Below are positions 1-6,198 of a DNA stretch of 22,812 nt, piece after piece (position 1 is the stretch's first letter; each line of letters begins with the position of its first letter). Source of the stretch: Chloroflexota bacterium (lineage in GTDB: Bacteria > Chloroflexota > Anaerolineae > B4-G1); NCBI GenBank assembly GCA_011046405.1, contig DSAR01000248.1, positions 1-22,812 of the forward strand, written 5' to 3'. A model generated the notes under the pieces. It did not search any database. It saw only the letters and a program-made list of their open reading frames with translations, and was not told the origin of the DNA. The translations under genes and the position numbers were made by a program.

Positions 1-861
1 GAGGAGCGCTTCCCGCCCTTGCACCGATTCGGTCATGACAGGAGTCGCGTCTTCGGCCGACTCGGGCATTGGCGGCGCCGGCTCCTCGATTGCGGTTATG
101 ATGGTCGAAGCGGCGACTGCCGCGACTGTCGAGGTGGGGGAAGGCGTCGCCGAGATGTAGACGCCTCTGCCCCCCTCTTCCGCCGGAGGAGCCGTCGCCG
201 CTCCATAACCGGCCGGCGTCGTGGTCGCGCCGTATTGAGTCAACATTTCCGCTTCCTCGCTCGGCGGGATGAGCGTCACCGGTGTGGCAATACCGGTGGG
301 AGGGATGGCTGCTTCTGCATCAAATTCAACCTCAACTTCAGGGACGACTTCGACCTCGCCGGCGCTTCGTTTCTCGCTCTCGACGCCGCTCTCGACGCCG
401 CTCTCGACCCCGTTCTCTGCCAAAGGTGTTTGGTCATCTCGGGGCATTTCGGCCACGGATACCGCTTCGCTCGCCGGGGCCGAAGCAAACTGAGCCGGAC
501 CGACGAATAGAAGATCCAGGCTCAGCACGACGCCGAACGCCAGGGCGAGCAGCGCCGTGGCCGCCGTCAATAGTGGTGCAACCCAGGCGGGTTTGGAACG
601 CGCCGAGCGAGCAGGTCGCGGGCGCTTCTCCATCGACAGCGGAAGGATGAAATTGCGGGGAACGGGCGCCTGGGGGAGATCGTTCAGCAGTGACACGGTT
701 CGCCGCAGCGCCTCCAGGTCGGCCCGCCATGCCGGATCGCTCGCCAATTTCCGCTCCAACCAAGCGCGTTCCTCGGCGTTCAATTCGTCGTCCAGGTACG
801 CCGAAAGCCACTCGTCCTTATCGCGCCGACTCTTTTCTCGTTCCAACAACCGCTTTCCCAT
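1..861 (-). CDS. Membrane anti-sigma factor, C-terminus cut by window edge
   Basis: The frame is open from an ATG at 859-861 to base 1, giving 287 codons without a stop, so the C-terminus lies outside the window. Residues 15-62 form the helical N-terminal domain typical of anti-sigma factors (WLSAYLDDELNAEERAWLE), but the HxxxCxxC zinc ligands of the ZAS type are absent. One membrane helix spans about residues 92-120. The rest would be outside the cell and is rich in Pro, Thr, Ala and Glu, with a threefold GVES repeat near 151-162. A Shine-Dalgarno AGGCGG lies 8 nt before the ATG; an in-frame GTG two codons upstream is the alternative, and a TAG closes the frame further up. The gene follows the sigma gene by 44 bp on the same strand, so it probably holds that sigma factor at the membrane. 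The role is inferred from domain and context. Confidence 0.8.
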   Translation of the reverse strand, partial: MGKRLLEREKSRRDKDEWLSAYLDDELNAEERAWLERKLASDPAWRADLEALRRTVSLLNDLPQAPVPRNFILPLSMEKRPRPARSARSKPAWVAPLLTAATALLALAFGVVLSLDLLFVGPAQFASAPASEAVSVAEMPRDDQTPLAENGVESGVESGVESEKRSAGEVEVVPEVEVEFDAEAAIPPTGIATPVTLIPPSEEAEMLTQYGATTTPAGYGAATAPPAEEGGRGVYISATPSPTSTVAAVAASTIITAIEEPAPPMPESAEDATPVMTESVQGREALL

Positions 862-905
862 TAGCACGTCCGCCTGCCGCTATCCACTCCATCCAATATG
901 TTCTA

Positions 906-1496
906 CTATGCATGACGATATCGAGGGGGTAAAAGTTCCCCTTGTTGTTCTTGTAAGTAGTCCCGCAACTTGCATCGAGCCCGAGCCAGACGCGACTTCA
1001 CCGTCCCCAACGCGACGTCAGTGATCTTGGCAATCTCCTGATAACTCATTCCCTGGACATCAGCCAGGACCAACGTTATGCGTTGGTCGATGGGCAGGGT
1101 CTTGATGCCGTCCTCGATGGCGTGGGTCACGTCCTGTCGCTCCAAAACTTCCTCCGGGCGTTCCCTTTCACTGGTCAAAACCGGATTGGACTCCTCGTCC
1201 ACCTCTCCAAAGTCCTCAAACGATATCGCCGGCCGACGTTTGCGCCGCCTCAGTTCGTCGTAACACTTGTTGGTGACGGTGCGCATCAGGTAAGACTTGA
1301 AAGACCCGCCGCGAAAATGGTCGATGCTTTGATAGGCAGAGATAAAAGCATCCTGCGTCGCGTCAGCCGCCGATGCCGGGTCGCCCATAATGCGGTAGGC
1401 AAGGTTGTAGACCTGTTGCTGGTAAAACAGCACCAGTTCATTGAAAGCGTCGATCTTGCCCTGCTGGGCGGCTTCGATCAGGCTTTCTTCGTCCAT
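906..1496 (-). CDS. ECF-type RNA polymerase sigma factor (sigma-70 family)
   Basis: The product is a 196-residue extracytoplasmic-function sigma factor that would direct RNA polymerase to a small regulon. Region 2 is at about residues 20-95 (AFNELVLFYQQQVYNLAYRI, then ATQDAFISAYQ and FKSYLMRTVTNKCYDELRRR, the -10 recognition part). An acidic linker follows. Region 4 is at about 130-185 with a helix-turn-helix (MSYQEIAKITDVALGTVKSR) for the -35 element. Length is normal for RpoE-like sigmas. The ATG has only a weak Shine-Dalgarno (GAGAT). The next gene downstream encodes a one-helix membrane anti-sigma protein, the usual two-gene arrangement, so activity is likely set by an envelope signal. 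The target promoters cannot be deduced here. Confidence 0.95.
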   Translation of the reverse strand: MDEESLIEAAQQGKIDAFNELVLFYQQQVYNLAYRIMGDPASAADATQDAFISAYQSIDHFRGGSFKSYLMRTVTNKCYDELRRRKRRPAISFEDFGEVDEESNPVLTSERERPEEVLERQDVTHAIEDGIKTLPIDQRITLVLADVQGMSYQEIAKITDVALGTVKSRLARARCKLRDYLQEQQGELLPPRYRHA

Positions 1497-1575
1497 TGCT
1501 TATCTCAAAAATGGTCCCGTCTGATCGTTAATCTGTTCGAATGAGTCGCCAAAAGGTATGCTTCCAAGCAGGGGC

Positions 1576-1605
1576 ATGATACCACATAAAAGCCACTCTC
1601 ACCAA
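1576..1605 (-). promoter_or_regulatory. Probable promoter of the sigma/anti-sigma pair
   Basis: On the minus strand TTGGTG (1600-1605) and TATCAT (1576-1581) are separated by 18 bp, about 80 bp upstream of the sigma gene. It resembles a housekeeping sigma-70 promoter. No ECF-style AAC motif was recognised. The remaining non-coding sequence between 1497 and 1736 shows nothing else I can support. Confidence 0.4.
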
Positions 1606-1736
1606 CTTGCGGGGTTTATTTCGTGATGAAGGTAACACTTTATCGCATAGGGCGTTCCCGAGACGGGGACTTTGAGCATGCACTCACGAAAATAAAATGA
1701 GGCTTCTCTCGTTCCTCACGACCGAGCAGCCCACAA

Positions 1737-2507
1737 TCATGTTTCCACATCCAACGCTTCAAAAAATCGGAGCACGCTGCTTATCTCCAAATCCAATTCT
1801 GCCCACACGTCTTCCCATGTGTCGAGCTGCCTTTTCTCTCCCATCATCTCCAATTGCTCAGCCAGGTCTCGCGCCACGCGAGCGCCGACGTTGTCCAGTA
1901 TGCCCTTCAACCGATAGGCCGCTCCTTCGACCCCGCCGGCATCCTGCTTCGTCAGCGCCGATGTCAGTTCAGTTAGATGGGCGGGATATTCTTCCAGGAA
2001 CAAAGCGATTACATCCCGCAACAACTCGACGTCTCCATCGACCGCGCGCAGGGCCCCGCGCAAATCAACGGGCATATCCGGGCCATTCGCTTCGCTCCAC
2101 GTGATTTCCTCGCGCTCAACCGAGATAAACGGCGCGATCACCGCGAAGAGGCCATCTGTGTCCAGCGGTTTCGACATACAGGCATCCATTCCCGCAGCCA
2201 GGCATAAGTCCCGTTGTTCCGGCGTATTGGTCGCCGTTAAACCGATAATGGGCATTCGGCGTCCATCTGCTGGCTCGCTTTGCCGGATAGCGCGTGTCGC
2301 TTCCAACCCGTCCATGTGTGGCATAAAGACGTCCATCAGCACCAGGTCGAATGCTCCGTCTCGGAGCAAGTGAAGCGCCTCCTGTCCATTCTGTGCCGCT
2401 TTTACCAGACAACCGGCTTGTTCCAAACTGGCCGTCAGGATCAATCGGTTCGTTCGGCTGTCTTCGACCAATAACACATGTAATGACTGATCTTTTTCAC
2501 TCAACAC
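1737..2507 (-). CDS. Response-regulator receiver fused to a degenerate Hpt domain
   Basis: The 256-residue protein starts with a receiver domain (residues 9-128): acidic pair E15/D16, phospho-acceptor D59 in LMDVFMPHMDG, T91 and K113 are all present. A second domain (about 150-250) has the Hpt four-helix pattern, with the core AAYRLKGILDNVGA. In Hpt domains this core is normally AHxLKG, with the histidine carrying the phosphate. Here that position is Tyr198 (codon TAT), so the domain should not relay phosphate in the usual way, though it could still bind a receiver or kinase. There is no DNA-binding domain. The GTG start at 2507 has AGGAAGG about 5 nt upstream. The gene stands alone with no kinase next to it. 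Confidence 0.88.
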   Translation of the reverse strand: MLSEKDQSLHVLLVEDSRTNRLILTASLEQAGCLVKAAQNGQEALHLLRDGAFDLVLMDVFMPHMDGLEATRAIRQSEPADGRRMPIIGLTATNTPEQRDLCLAAGMDACMSKPLDTDGLFAVIAPFISVEREEITWSEANGPDMPVDLRGALRAVDGDVELLRDVIALFLEEYPAHLTELTSALTKQDAGGVEGAAYRLKGILDNVGARVARDLAEQLEMMGEKRQLDTWEDVWAELDLEISSVLRFFEALDVET

Positions 2508-2662
2508 ACGATCCTTCCTACAGTCTCACTTACAAGCACGACTTTAGCAATTTGACCACGGCACTCGTCGTCAGTCAGACCAGCTCACTATGCATCCAGT
2601 ATACCTCACACCGTCTAAAGCGACGTTTCATTTTTGTTACAGGAACGTTTCAACGGCAGTTC

Positions 2663-2739
2663 TACCGTCCGTTCGTTTGCAGCGGATGGGTGGGGGCCCC
2701 CACTCTCCATCGCAGCAAGGAGCTGGCCTGAGCAGTTAC
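2663..2739. repeat. Palindromic intergenic repeat, copy 1
   Basis: This 77-bp element is nearly identical to a second copy at 3005-3093. Its centre is the perfect palindrome GTGGGGGCCCCCAC (2690-2703), extended by GCGGATGG and CCATCGC arms with one bulged base. Its right end GGCCTGAGCAGTTAC is the reverse complement of the left end of copy 2. No ORF was recognised inside. Together with 2508-2662 and the tRNA terminator it fills the gap between the receiver-Hpt gene and the tRNA. Confidence 0.8.
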
Positions 2740-2779
2740 CTCTGGCTCTAGCAGGTTAGGTCGATGTTTTCCAAACGAC

Positions 2780-2822
2780 CTCAAGAAACAACAGAGCCAC
2801 CCAGGGTTTTGGGCGGCTCTGT
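2780..2822 (-). terminator. Rho-independent terminator of the tRNA gene
   Basis: Reading the minus strand, ACAGAGCC pairs perfectly with GGCTCTGT (8 bp). The stem continues with CCC/GGG after one mismatch, has a short A-rich loop, and is followed by TGTTTCTTG. It starts 10 nt after the tRNA 3' end. Confidence 0.75.
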
Positions 2823-2831
2823 CTGATCAGG

Positions 2832-2903
2832 CTCCTCGGGCGGGATTCGAACCTGCAACCAACCGGTTAACAGCCGGCCGCTCTACCATTGAGCTACCGA
2901 GGA
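2832..2903 (-). tRNA. tRNA-Asn (anticodon GTT)
   Basis: The minus strand folds as a 72-nt tRNA. The acceptor stem TCCTCGG/CCGAGGA has discriminator G at 2832. The D arm contains AGCTCAATGGTAGAGC, and the anticodon stem-loop GCCGG-CTGTTAA-CCGGT has anticodon GTT at 2869-2871. The T arm carries GGTTCGAATCC. The terminal CCA is not fully encoded (CC then T). The start TCCTC and discriminator G match bacterial asparagine tRNAs. The gene has its own promoter and terminator and lies between two copies of a palindromic repeat. Confidence 0.97.
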
Positions 2904-2917
2904 ACGCTGTGGACTAT

Positions 2918-2945
2918 ATTATAGCGCCAAGTGTCTAAATGTCAA
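2918..2945 (-). promoter_or_regulatory. Consensus sigma-70 promoter of tRNA-Asn
   Basis: On the minus strand TTGACA (2940-2945) and TATAAT (2918-2923) are both perfect hexamers with a 16-bp spacer. They place the start of transcription a few bases before the tRNA 5' end. Confidence 0.85.
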
Positions 2946-3004
2946 ACAGCCGGGAGGTGAGGGGAAACGAAGCAGCCCCTGGGAACCATTCTGAGTATCT
3001 TCTC

Positions 3005-3093
3005 GTAACTGCTCAGCCTACCGTCCGTTTGCAGCGGATGGGCGGGGGCCCCCGCTCTCCATCGCAGCAAGGGACTGGCCTGAGCAGCAGTTA
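3005..3093. repeat. Palindromic intergenic repeat, copy 2, with terminal inverted repeats
   Basis: This copy is bounded by GTAACTGCTCAG on the left and CTGAGCAGCAGTTAC on the right, inverted repeats apart from an extra CAG. The central palindrome is GCGGGGGCCCCCGC (3042-3055). Compared with copy 1 the palindrome differs by a paired T-A to C-G change, so base pairing is kept. The size, terminal repeats and absence of a gene suggest a MITE- or REP-like element. Confidence 0.78.
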
Positions 3094-3094
3094 C

Positions 3095-3189
3095 ATCTTC
3101 TCAATAAACCGGGGGCTTGTTCGTAGTAGGCGCTTCAGCGCCCCTAAAAGCGCACTACGAACAGATTCACCCCAAGTTATCGAGAAGAT
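3095..3189. repeat. Nested inverted-repeat element (about 95 bp)
   Basis: The outer arms ATCTTCTC (3095-3102) and GAGAAGAT (3182-3189), extended by TAA/TTA, enclose inner arms TGTTCGTAGT and ACTACGAACA, with GGCGC/GCGC-type pairing in the centre. The element begins one base after copy 2 of the palindromic repeat. With the tRNA promoter and that repeat it accounts for the gene-free stretch 2904-3253. Confidence 0.65.
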
Positions 3190-3253
3190 ACCATTCTGAC
3201 GCATCCGGATTGTGAGATGGCCGGTGCAAGGGGTATCGTTATCCGTATTATCT

Positions 3254-4033
3254 CTAATCCTCCAAAGGCTCAGGGCGAAAGAGGTATCCCTTGCCAACGA
3301 TGGTTTCAATCACATCGGAACATCTACCCTCCTCCCCAAGTTTACTTCGCAGGCGAGAGATGTGCGGGCGAACGATTTTCCGGGCTTCATGGATACACAC
3401 GTCATATCCCAGGGCGGCCCGGGCTAACTCCCGGCACGACAACACATGATTGGGATGTGTCATCAGGCAGGCTAACACCTCGGCCTCACTGGCCGTTATC
3501 TTTACGGGAGCCTCATCGCTCACGCCATCCACGAGCACCCAAAGCGCGTCTTTGTTCAGGGTAATGGAACCGCACGCAAGCATGTTACACCCCCCCGAAG
3601 TGTAAGTTAAATACGAGAACCCTCGCTTCACTTCCGGTGACCGCCTCTCCAGCGCTCTGGAAATGGCAGCAGCCAGATCGTAAATGCTGACAGGTTTGTG
3701 TAAATAGTCGGCGGCCCCGGCCTTGACGGCGGCAATGGCGCTGTTCAACGAGGCATGGCCGGTAAGAATGATGATGATCAGATCCGGATATATAGCCAGG
3801 GCCCGGCGCATCGTCTCCACCCCATCCATGCCCGGCATCCGAATATCCAGCACCATCACGTCGTAATCCTCCCGCTTTAACTTGTCCAATCCCTCCTGAC
3901 CCGAGCTCGCTTGATCCGTTTGAAAACCAAGCAACGTGAGAGAACGAGTCAAGGCCGAACAAACGTGCGCCTCGTCATCCACCAATAACACCCTGGCTTT
4001 CGATGTATCAGACGTTAGCTTCGATTGATCCAT
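3254..4033 (-). CDS. Response regulator, receiver plus OmpR-type winged helix
   Basis: The 259-residue protein has an N-terminal receiver (residues 13-130) with D19/D20, phospho-acceptor D63 (VLDIRMPGMDG), T91 and K113. The segment after it (TGHASLNSAIAAVKAGAADY) resembles the receivers of NtrC-like proteins. The C-terminal part (about 165-255) is an OmpR/PhoB-type DNA-binding domain: ITASEAEVLACLMTHPNHVL, the HISRLRSKLG recognition-helix region and the final VGKGYLF wing. It should bind DNA when phosphorylated. A Shine-Dalgarno GAGG lies 9 nt before the ATG. The upstream gene on the same strand looks like the membrane end of a sensor kinase, so the regulator may have lost its partner. Target genes are unknown; the envelope operon upstream is a guess. 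Confidence 0.92.
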   Translation of the reverse strand: MDQSKLTSDTSKARVLLVDDEAHVCSALTRSLTLLGFQTDQASSGQEGLDKLKREDYDVMVLDIRMPGMDGVETMRRALAIYPDLIIIILTGHASLNSAIAAVKAGAADYLHKPVSIYDLAAAISRALERRSPEVKRGFSYLTYTSGGCNMLACGSITLNKDALWVLVDGVSDEAPVKITASEAEVLACLMTHPNHVLSCRELARAALGYDVCIHEARKIVRPHISRLRSKLGEEGRCSDVIETIVGKGYLFRPEPLED

Positions 4034-4110
4034 ACGTAATTACCTCGTGCAAAAATTAGGCTTTATAGACATTTAACGATCCAGACTTGGGAAGTCTCAA
4101 AAGCGCCTTG

Positions 4111-4455
4111 TCACGCAACTACAGGCAGACCTCCAACGATGTTTTCCGGCTCAATATCTGACGCGGACTTCCGCAGTCTCAAATGCCCATAATGTCTAAA
4201 GGTAAACAGACTGAGGGCGCCCATCAGGAACCCAACGCGAGCGTCGATCAGGATCAAAGCCAAGATTAGGAGTGCGAGAAGATAGATGCGCCCATCTCCA
4301 GCCAGCCCGGTGCGGGCGAAAGATAATAGGCCAATCGCGTACACCACCACCAGAAAACTCCAGGCTCGAAACCGGTAACCAAGGCGGCGGAAACAGGCTT
4401 GCAACTCGGCCTGCACGCTGGAGAATGTCTCTGACCCGTCCATATCTGACAACAT
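4111..4455 (-). CDS. Short membrane protein, possible remnant of a sensor kinase N-terminus
   Basis: The 114-residue product has two or three membrane helices (about residues 32-46, 56-70 and 73-87) joined by LAGDGRIYLLAL. From memory, that loop followed by an L-rich helix and a GxxxxxLSLxTF helix is common at the N-terminus of large Chloroflexota sensor kinases and GAF/PAS proteins. Here the frame ends about 27 residues after the last helix with no cytoplasmic signalling domain. It starts 10 bp after the stop of the upstream gene with AGGAG 7-8 nt before the ATG, and the next gene downstream is a response regulator. I read it as a truncated kinase or a stand-alone small membrane protein; the sequence alone does not decide. 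Confidence 0.6.
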   Translation of the reverse strand: MLSDMDGSETFSSVQAELQACFRRLGYRFRAWSFLVVVYAIGLLSFARTGLAGDGRIYLLALLILALILIDARVGFLMGALSLFTFRHYGHLRLRKSASDIEPENIVGGLPVVA

Positions 4456-4465
4456 CTATTTGCTC

Positions 4466-5029
4466 CTAAGCCTGGCGCTTCTTGACCAGATGCAGGCCGA
4501 CGATGAGAAGCAACAGCCCCAAGCCCATCACGATCAGATCGCCGAGACATCGAGCGCCGGCGAGCGGTTGGGACGAATACACGAAGGGCGTCACCTCCAA
4601 CGCCCGATCTCCCACCGGGGACGGCGTGGACCGGGCCGTCGCTGGCGGACGGGGACTTGTGAGATCATCATCGTCGGACGCATCCTCCGCCGTTTCCGTG
4701 GGAGGACGGGTTGGTGCTCCGGGTGCCGGCGAAGGGACAGGCGTCGACAAGGAGATGAGTGTCGGGACCGGCGCCGGAATCGTTTCCTCCACGTCACCGG
4801 GCGCGGCCTGCGTCGGCGACACAGCGGGTTCGTCGGCCGTCCCGGTCGCCGTCGCCTCCGCCGTCGCCGTCGCCGTCGCGGGGCCGGGCGTATGCGTCAG
4901 CGTGGGGATGCTCTGGCGCCGGGGCGATTCGACCCCAAGCGCCCAGGTCTCCTCCCCGGGGGCCAAGGCGGCGAGAAGGCTCAACGCCAGCAACGCCAAT
5001 AGCCCCCCAACGACCGTCCTGCGACTCAT
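4466..5029 (-). CDS. Secreted or surface Thr/Pro-rich protein with C-terminal anchor
   Basis: From the ATG at 5029 the product has 187 residues. An N-terminal signal or anchor helix (MSRRTVVGGLLALLALSLLA) is followed by about 115 residues of low complexity rich in Thr, Pro, Ala and Ser (TATATAEATATGTADE, an acidic EDASDDDD patch). A C-terminal membrane helix (LGDLIVMGLGLLLLIVGLHL) ends in KKRQA. This is the layout of a wall-spanning or surface-exposed stalk, and the Thr/Pro stretch could carry O-glycans. I prefer 5029 because GGGAGAGG lies just upstream; an ATG at 5053 would add eight residues and lacks a ribosome site. The gene follows the APH-fold kinase closely. No enzymatic domain is visible. 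Confidence 0.75.
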   Translation of the reverse strand: MSRRTVVGGLLALLALSLLAALAPGEETWALGVESPRRQSIPTLTHTPGPATATATAEATATGTADEPAVSPTQAAPGDVEETIPAPVPTLISLSTPVPSPAPGAPTRPPTETAEDASDDDDLTSPRPPATARSTPSPVGDRALEVTPFVYSSQPLAGARCLGDLIVMGLGLLLLIVGLHLVKKRQA

Positions 5030-5058
5030 CCCCCTCTCCCTTTCGCCATCCAATCCAG

Positions 5059-6102
5059 TCAGTCACCCCGCCGGGCGAGCAGGGCCAACGCCCGGGCGAT
5101 CAACGCGGTGCGATCCAAGCGGGACACCCAGCCATTGCGCGCGATACGCAGCATGCTCGACGCCTGATAAAAGCAGGCCCGTTCGAGAAACGTTTCGACG
5201 TCCCAGGCGCCGGGCAGGGCCCGGCGATAGACGTCTGTCAGGTACTGAACGAAAGATGTGCCTTCGGATGCGCTGCCGCCGTGCTGGGTGACGCTGTGCA
5301 AAACCTCCGCCATCAAGCGCCCCAGGTCGGCGGCGGGATCGGCCGTCTCCAGGCGCTCCCAATCCACAGCCACCACGCCCCCGTCCCCGGGAAAGATAAA
5401 GTTGCTCGTCGTCGCGTCCCCATGGATGAGCGTCGGCGCAAAGTCTTGCATTTCCGGGCGATCAGCCCACCAGTCGATGGAGTGAAGCAGCCCCTCGCGC
5501 GTGATTGGATCGTCCTGTATCACGCCGTACTGGGACAGATCCTCGAGCACCTCGCGCGCATAAGCCGCCGCCGCTTCAAAATCGGCCGGCGTTTCGGGGC
5601 GCGCGCCGTTGCTGTGTAACGTAGCCAGGAGCGCCGCGACCTGCGACAGATTGACGCTCAATCTCCCCGGCCGGCTGCGGCGGACCGCAATGGCGTCCTC
5701 CAACGTCAGCCCATCCACGTACTCCAGGAACAGCACCCCCCGCCACACCGCCCAGGGCTGGATCGCGCGGGTGCCGCCGTCGGCCAATCCGGCGGCCCGG
5801 GCCTGTCGAATCATCTCGAACTCGCGGCGGGCGTGTTTCTCCGCCGAGTCACCGGTCTTGACCGAGTAGAACTTGGCCACAATCGCGCGGCCGATTGAGG
5901 TCTCCCGGTAGATATAGGTCGCCTGAGAGAGCCGCGCCGCCTCCCACATCGCCGGCCGTTCAACGTCCTCCCAGCGCGTCGCCAGATAATCGAGCACCGG
6001 ATCGTCACCTGGCACCGTGAAGTAGTTTCCGCGCTGAATCTCCGGCACGTCGGCCGGCGGAAGCACCGGGGCCCGAGAAACCCCACCTTGATCGTGCGCC
6101 AT
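5059..6102 (-). CDS. APH-fold phosphotransferase (aminoglycoside/choline kinase-like)
   Basis: The 347-residue protein has the protein-kinase-like APH fold. The N-lobe lysine is probably K77 (AIVAKFYSVK), and the hinge is VLFLEYVDG. The catalytic loop LIHGDATTSNFIF supplies H227, D229 and N234, and the metal-binding aspartate is D247 in VVAVDWERL. All catalytic residues appear present, so it is likely active on a small-molecule or sugar/lipid hydroxyl. The family is too broad to name the substrate. The ATG at 6102 has GGAAGGGG six nt upstream. It sits inside the envelope operon, directly after the ligase/DUF4012 gene, so a role in modifying a sugar or lipid carrier is more likely than antibiotic resistance; that is inference. 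Confidence 0.85.
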   Translation of the reverse strand: MAHDQGGVSRAPVLPPADVPEIQRGNYFTVPGDDPVLDYLATRWEDVERPAMWEAARLSQATYIYRETSIGRAIVAKFYSVKTGDSAEKHARREFEMIRQARAAGLADGGTRAIQPWAVWRGVLFLEYVDGLTLEDAIAVRRSRPGRLSVNLSQVAALLATLHSNGARPETPADFEAAAAYAREVLEDLSQYGVIQDDPITREGLLHSIDWWADRPEMQDFAPTLIHGDATTSNFIFPGDGGVVAVDWERLETADPAADLGRLMAEVLHSVTQHGGSASEGTSFVQYLTDVYRRALPGAWDVETFLERACFYQASSMLRIARNGWVSRLDRTALIARALALLARRGD

Positions 6103-6198
6103 TCACATCCCCTTCCATTCAATCAGAACACCAGGTAGACTCAATTTACCACATCCGGCCCACCCCGTCAACCCGGCGCATTCCCTCACATAAACAGA

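Noticed and set aside
1654..1670. Hairpin CCCG/CGGG as terminator of the receiver-Hpt gene
   Set aside because: The stem is short and no T-run follows on the minus strand.
2832..2903. tRNA-associated integrative element
   Set aside because: No integrase gene and no duplicated tRNA 3' end are present. The flanking repeats are unrelated to the tRNA sequence.
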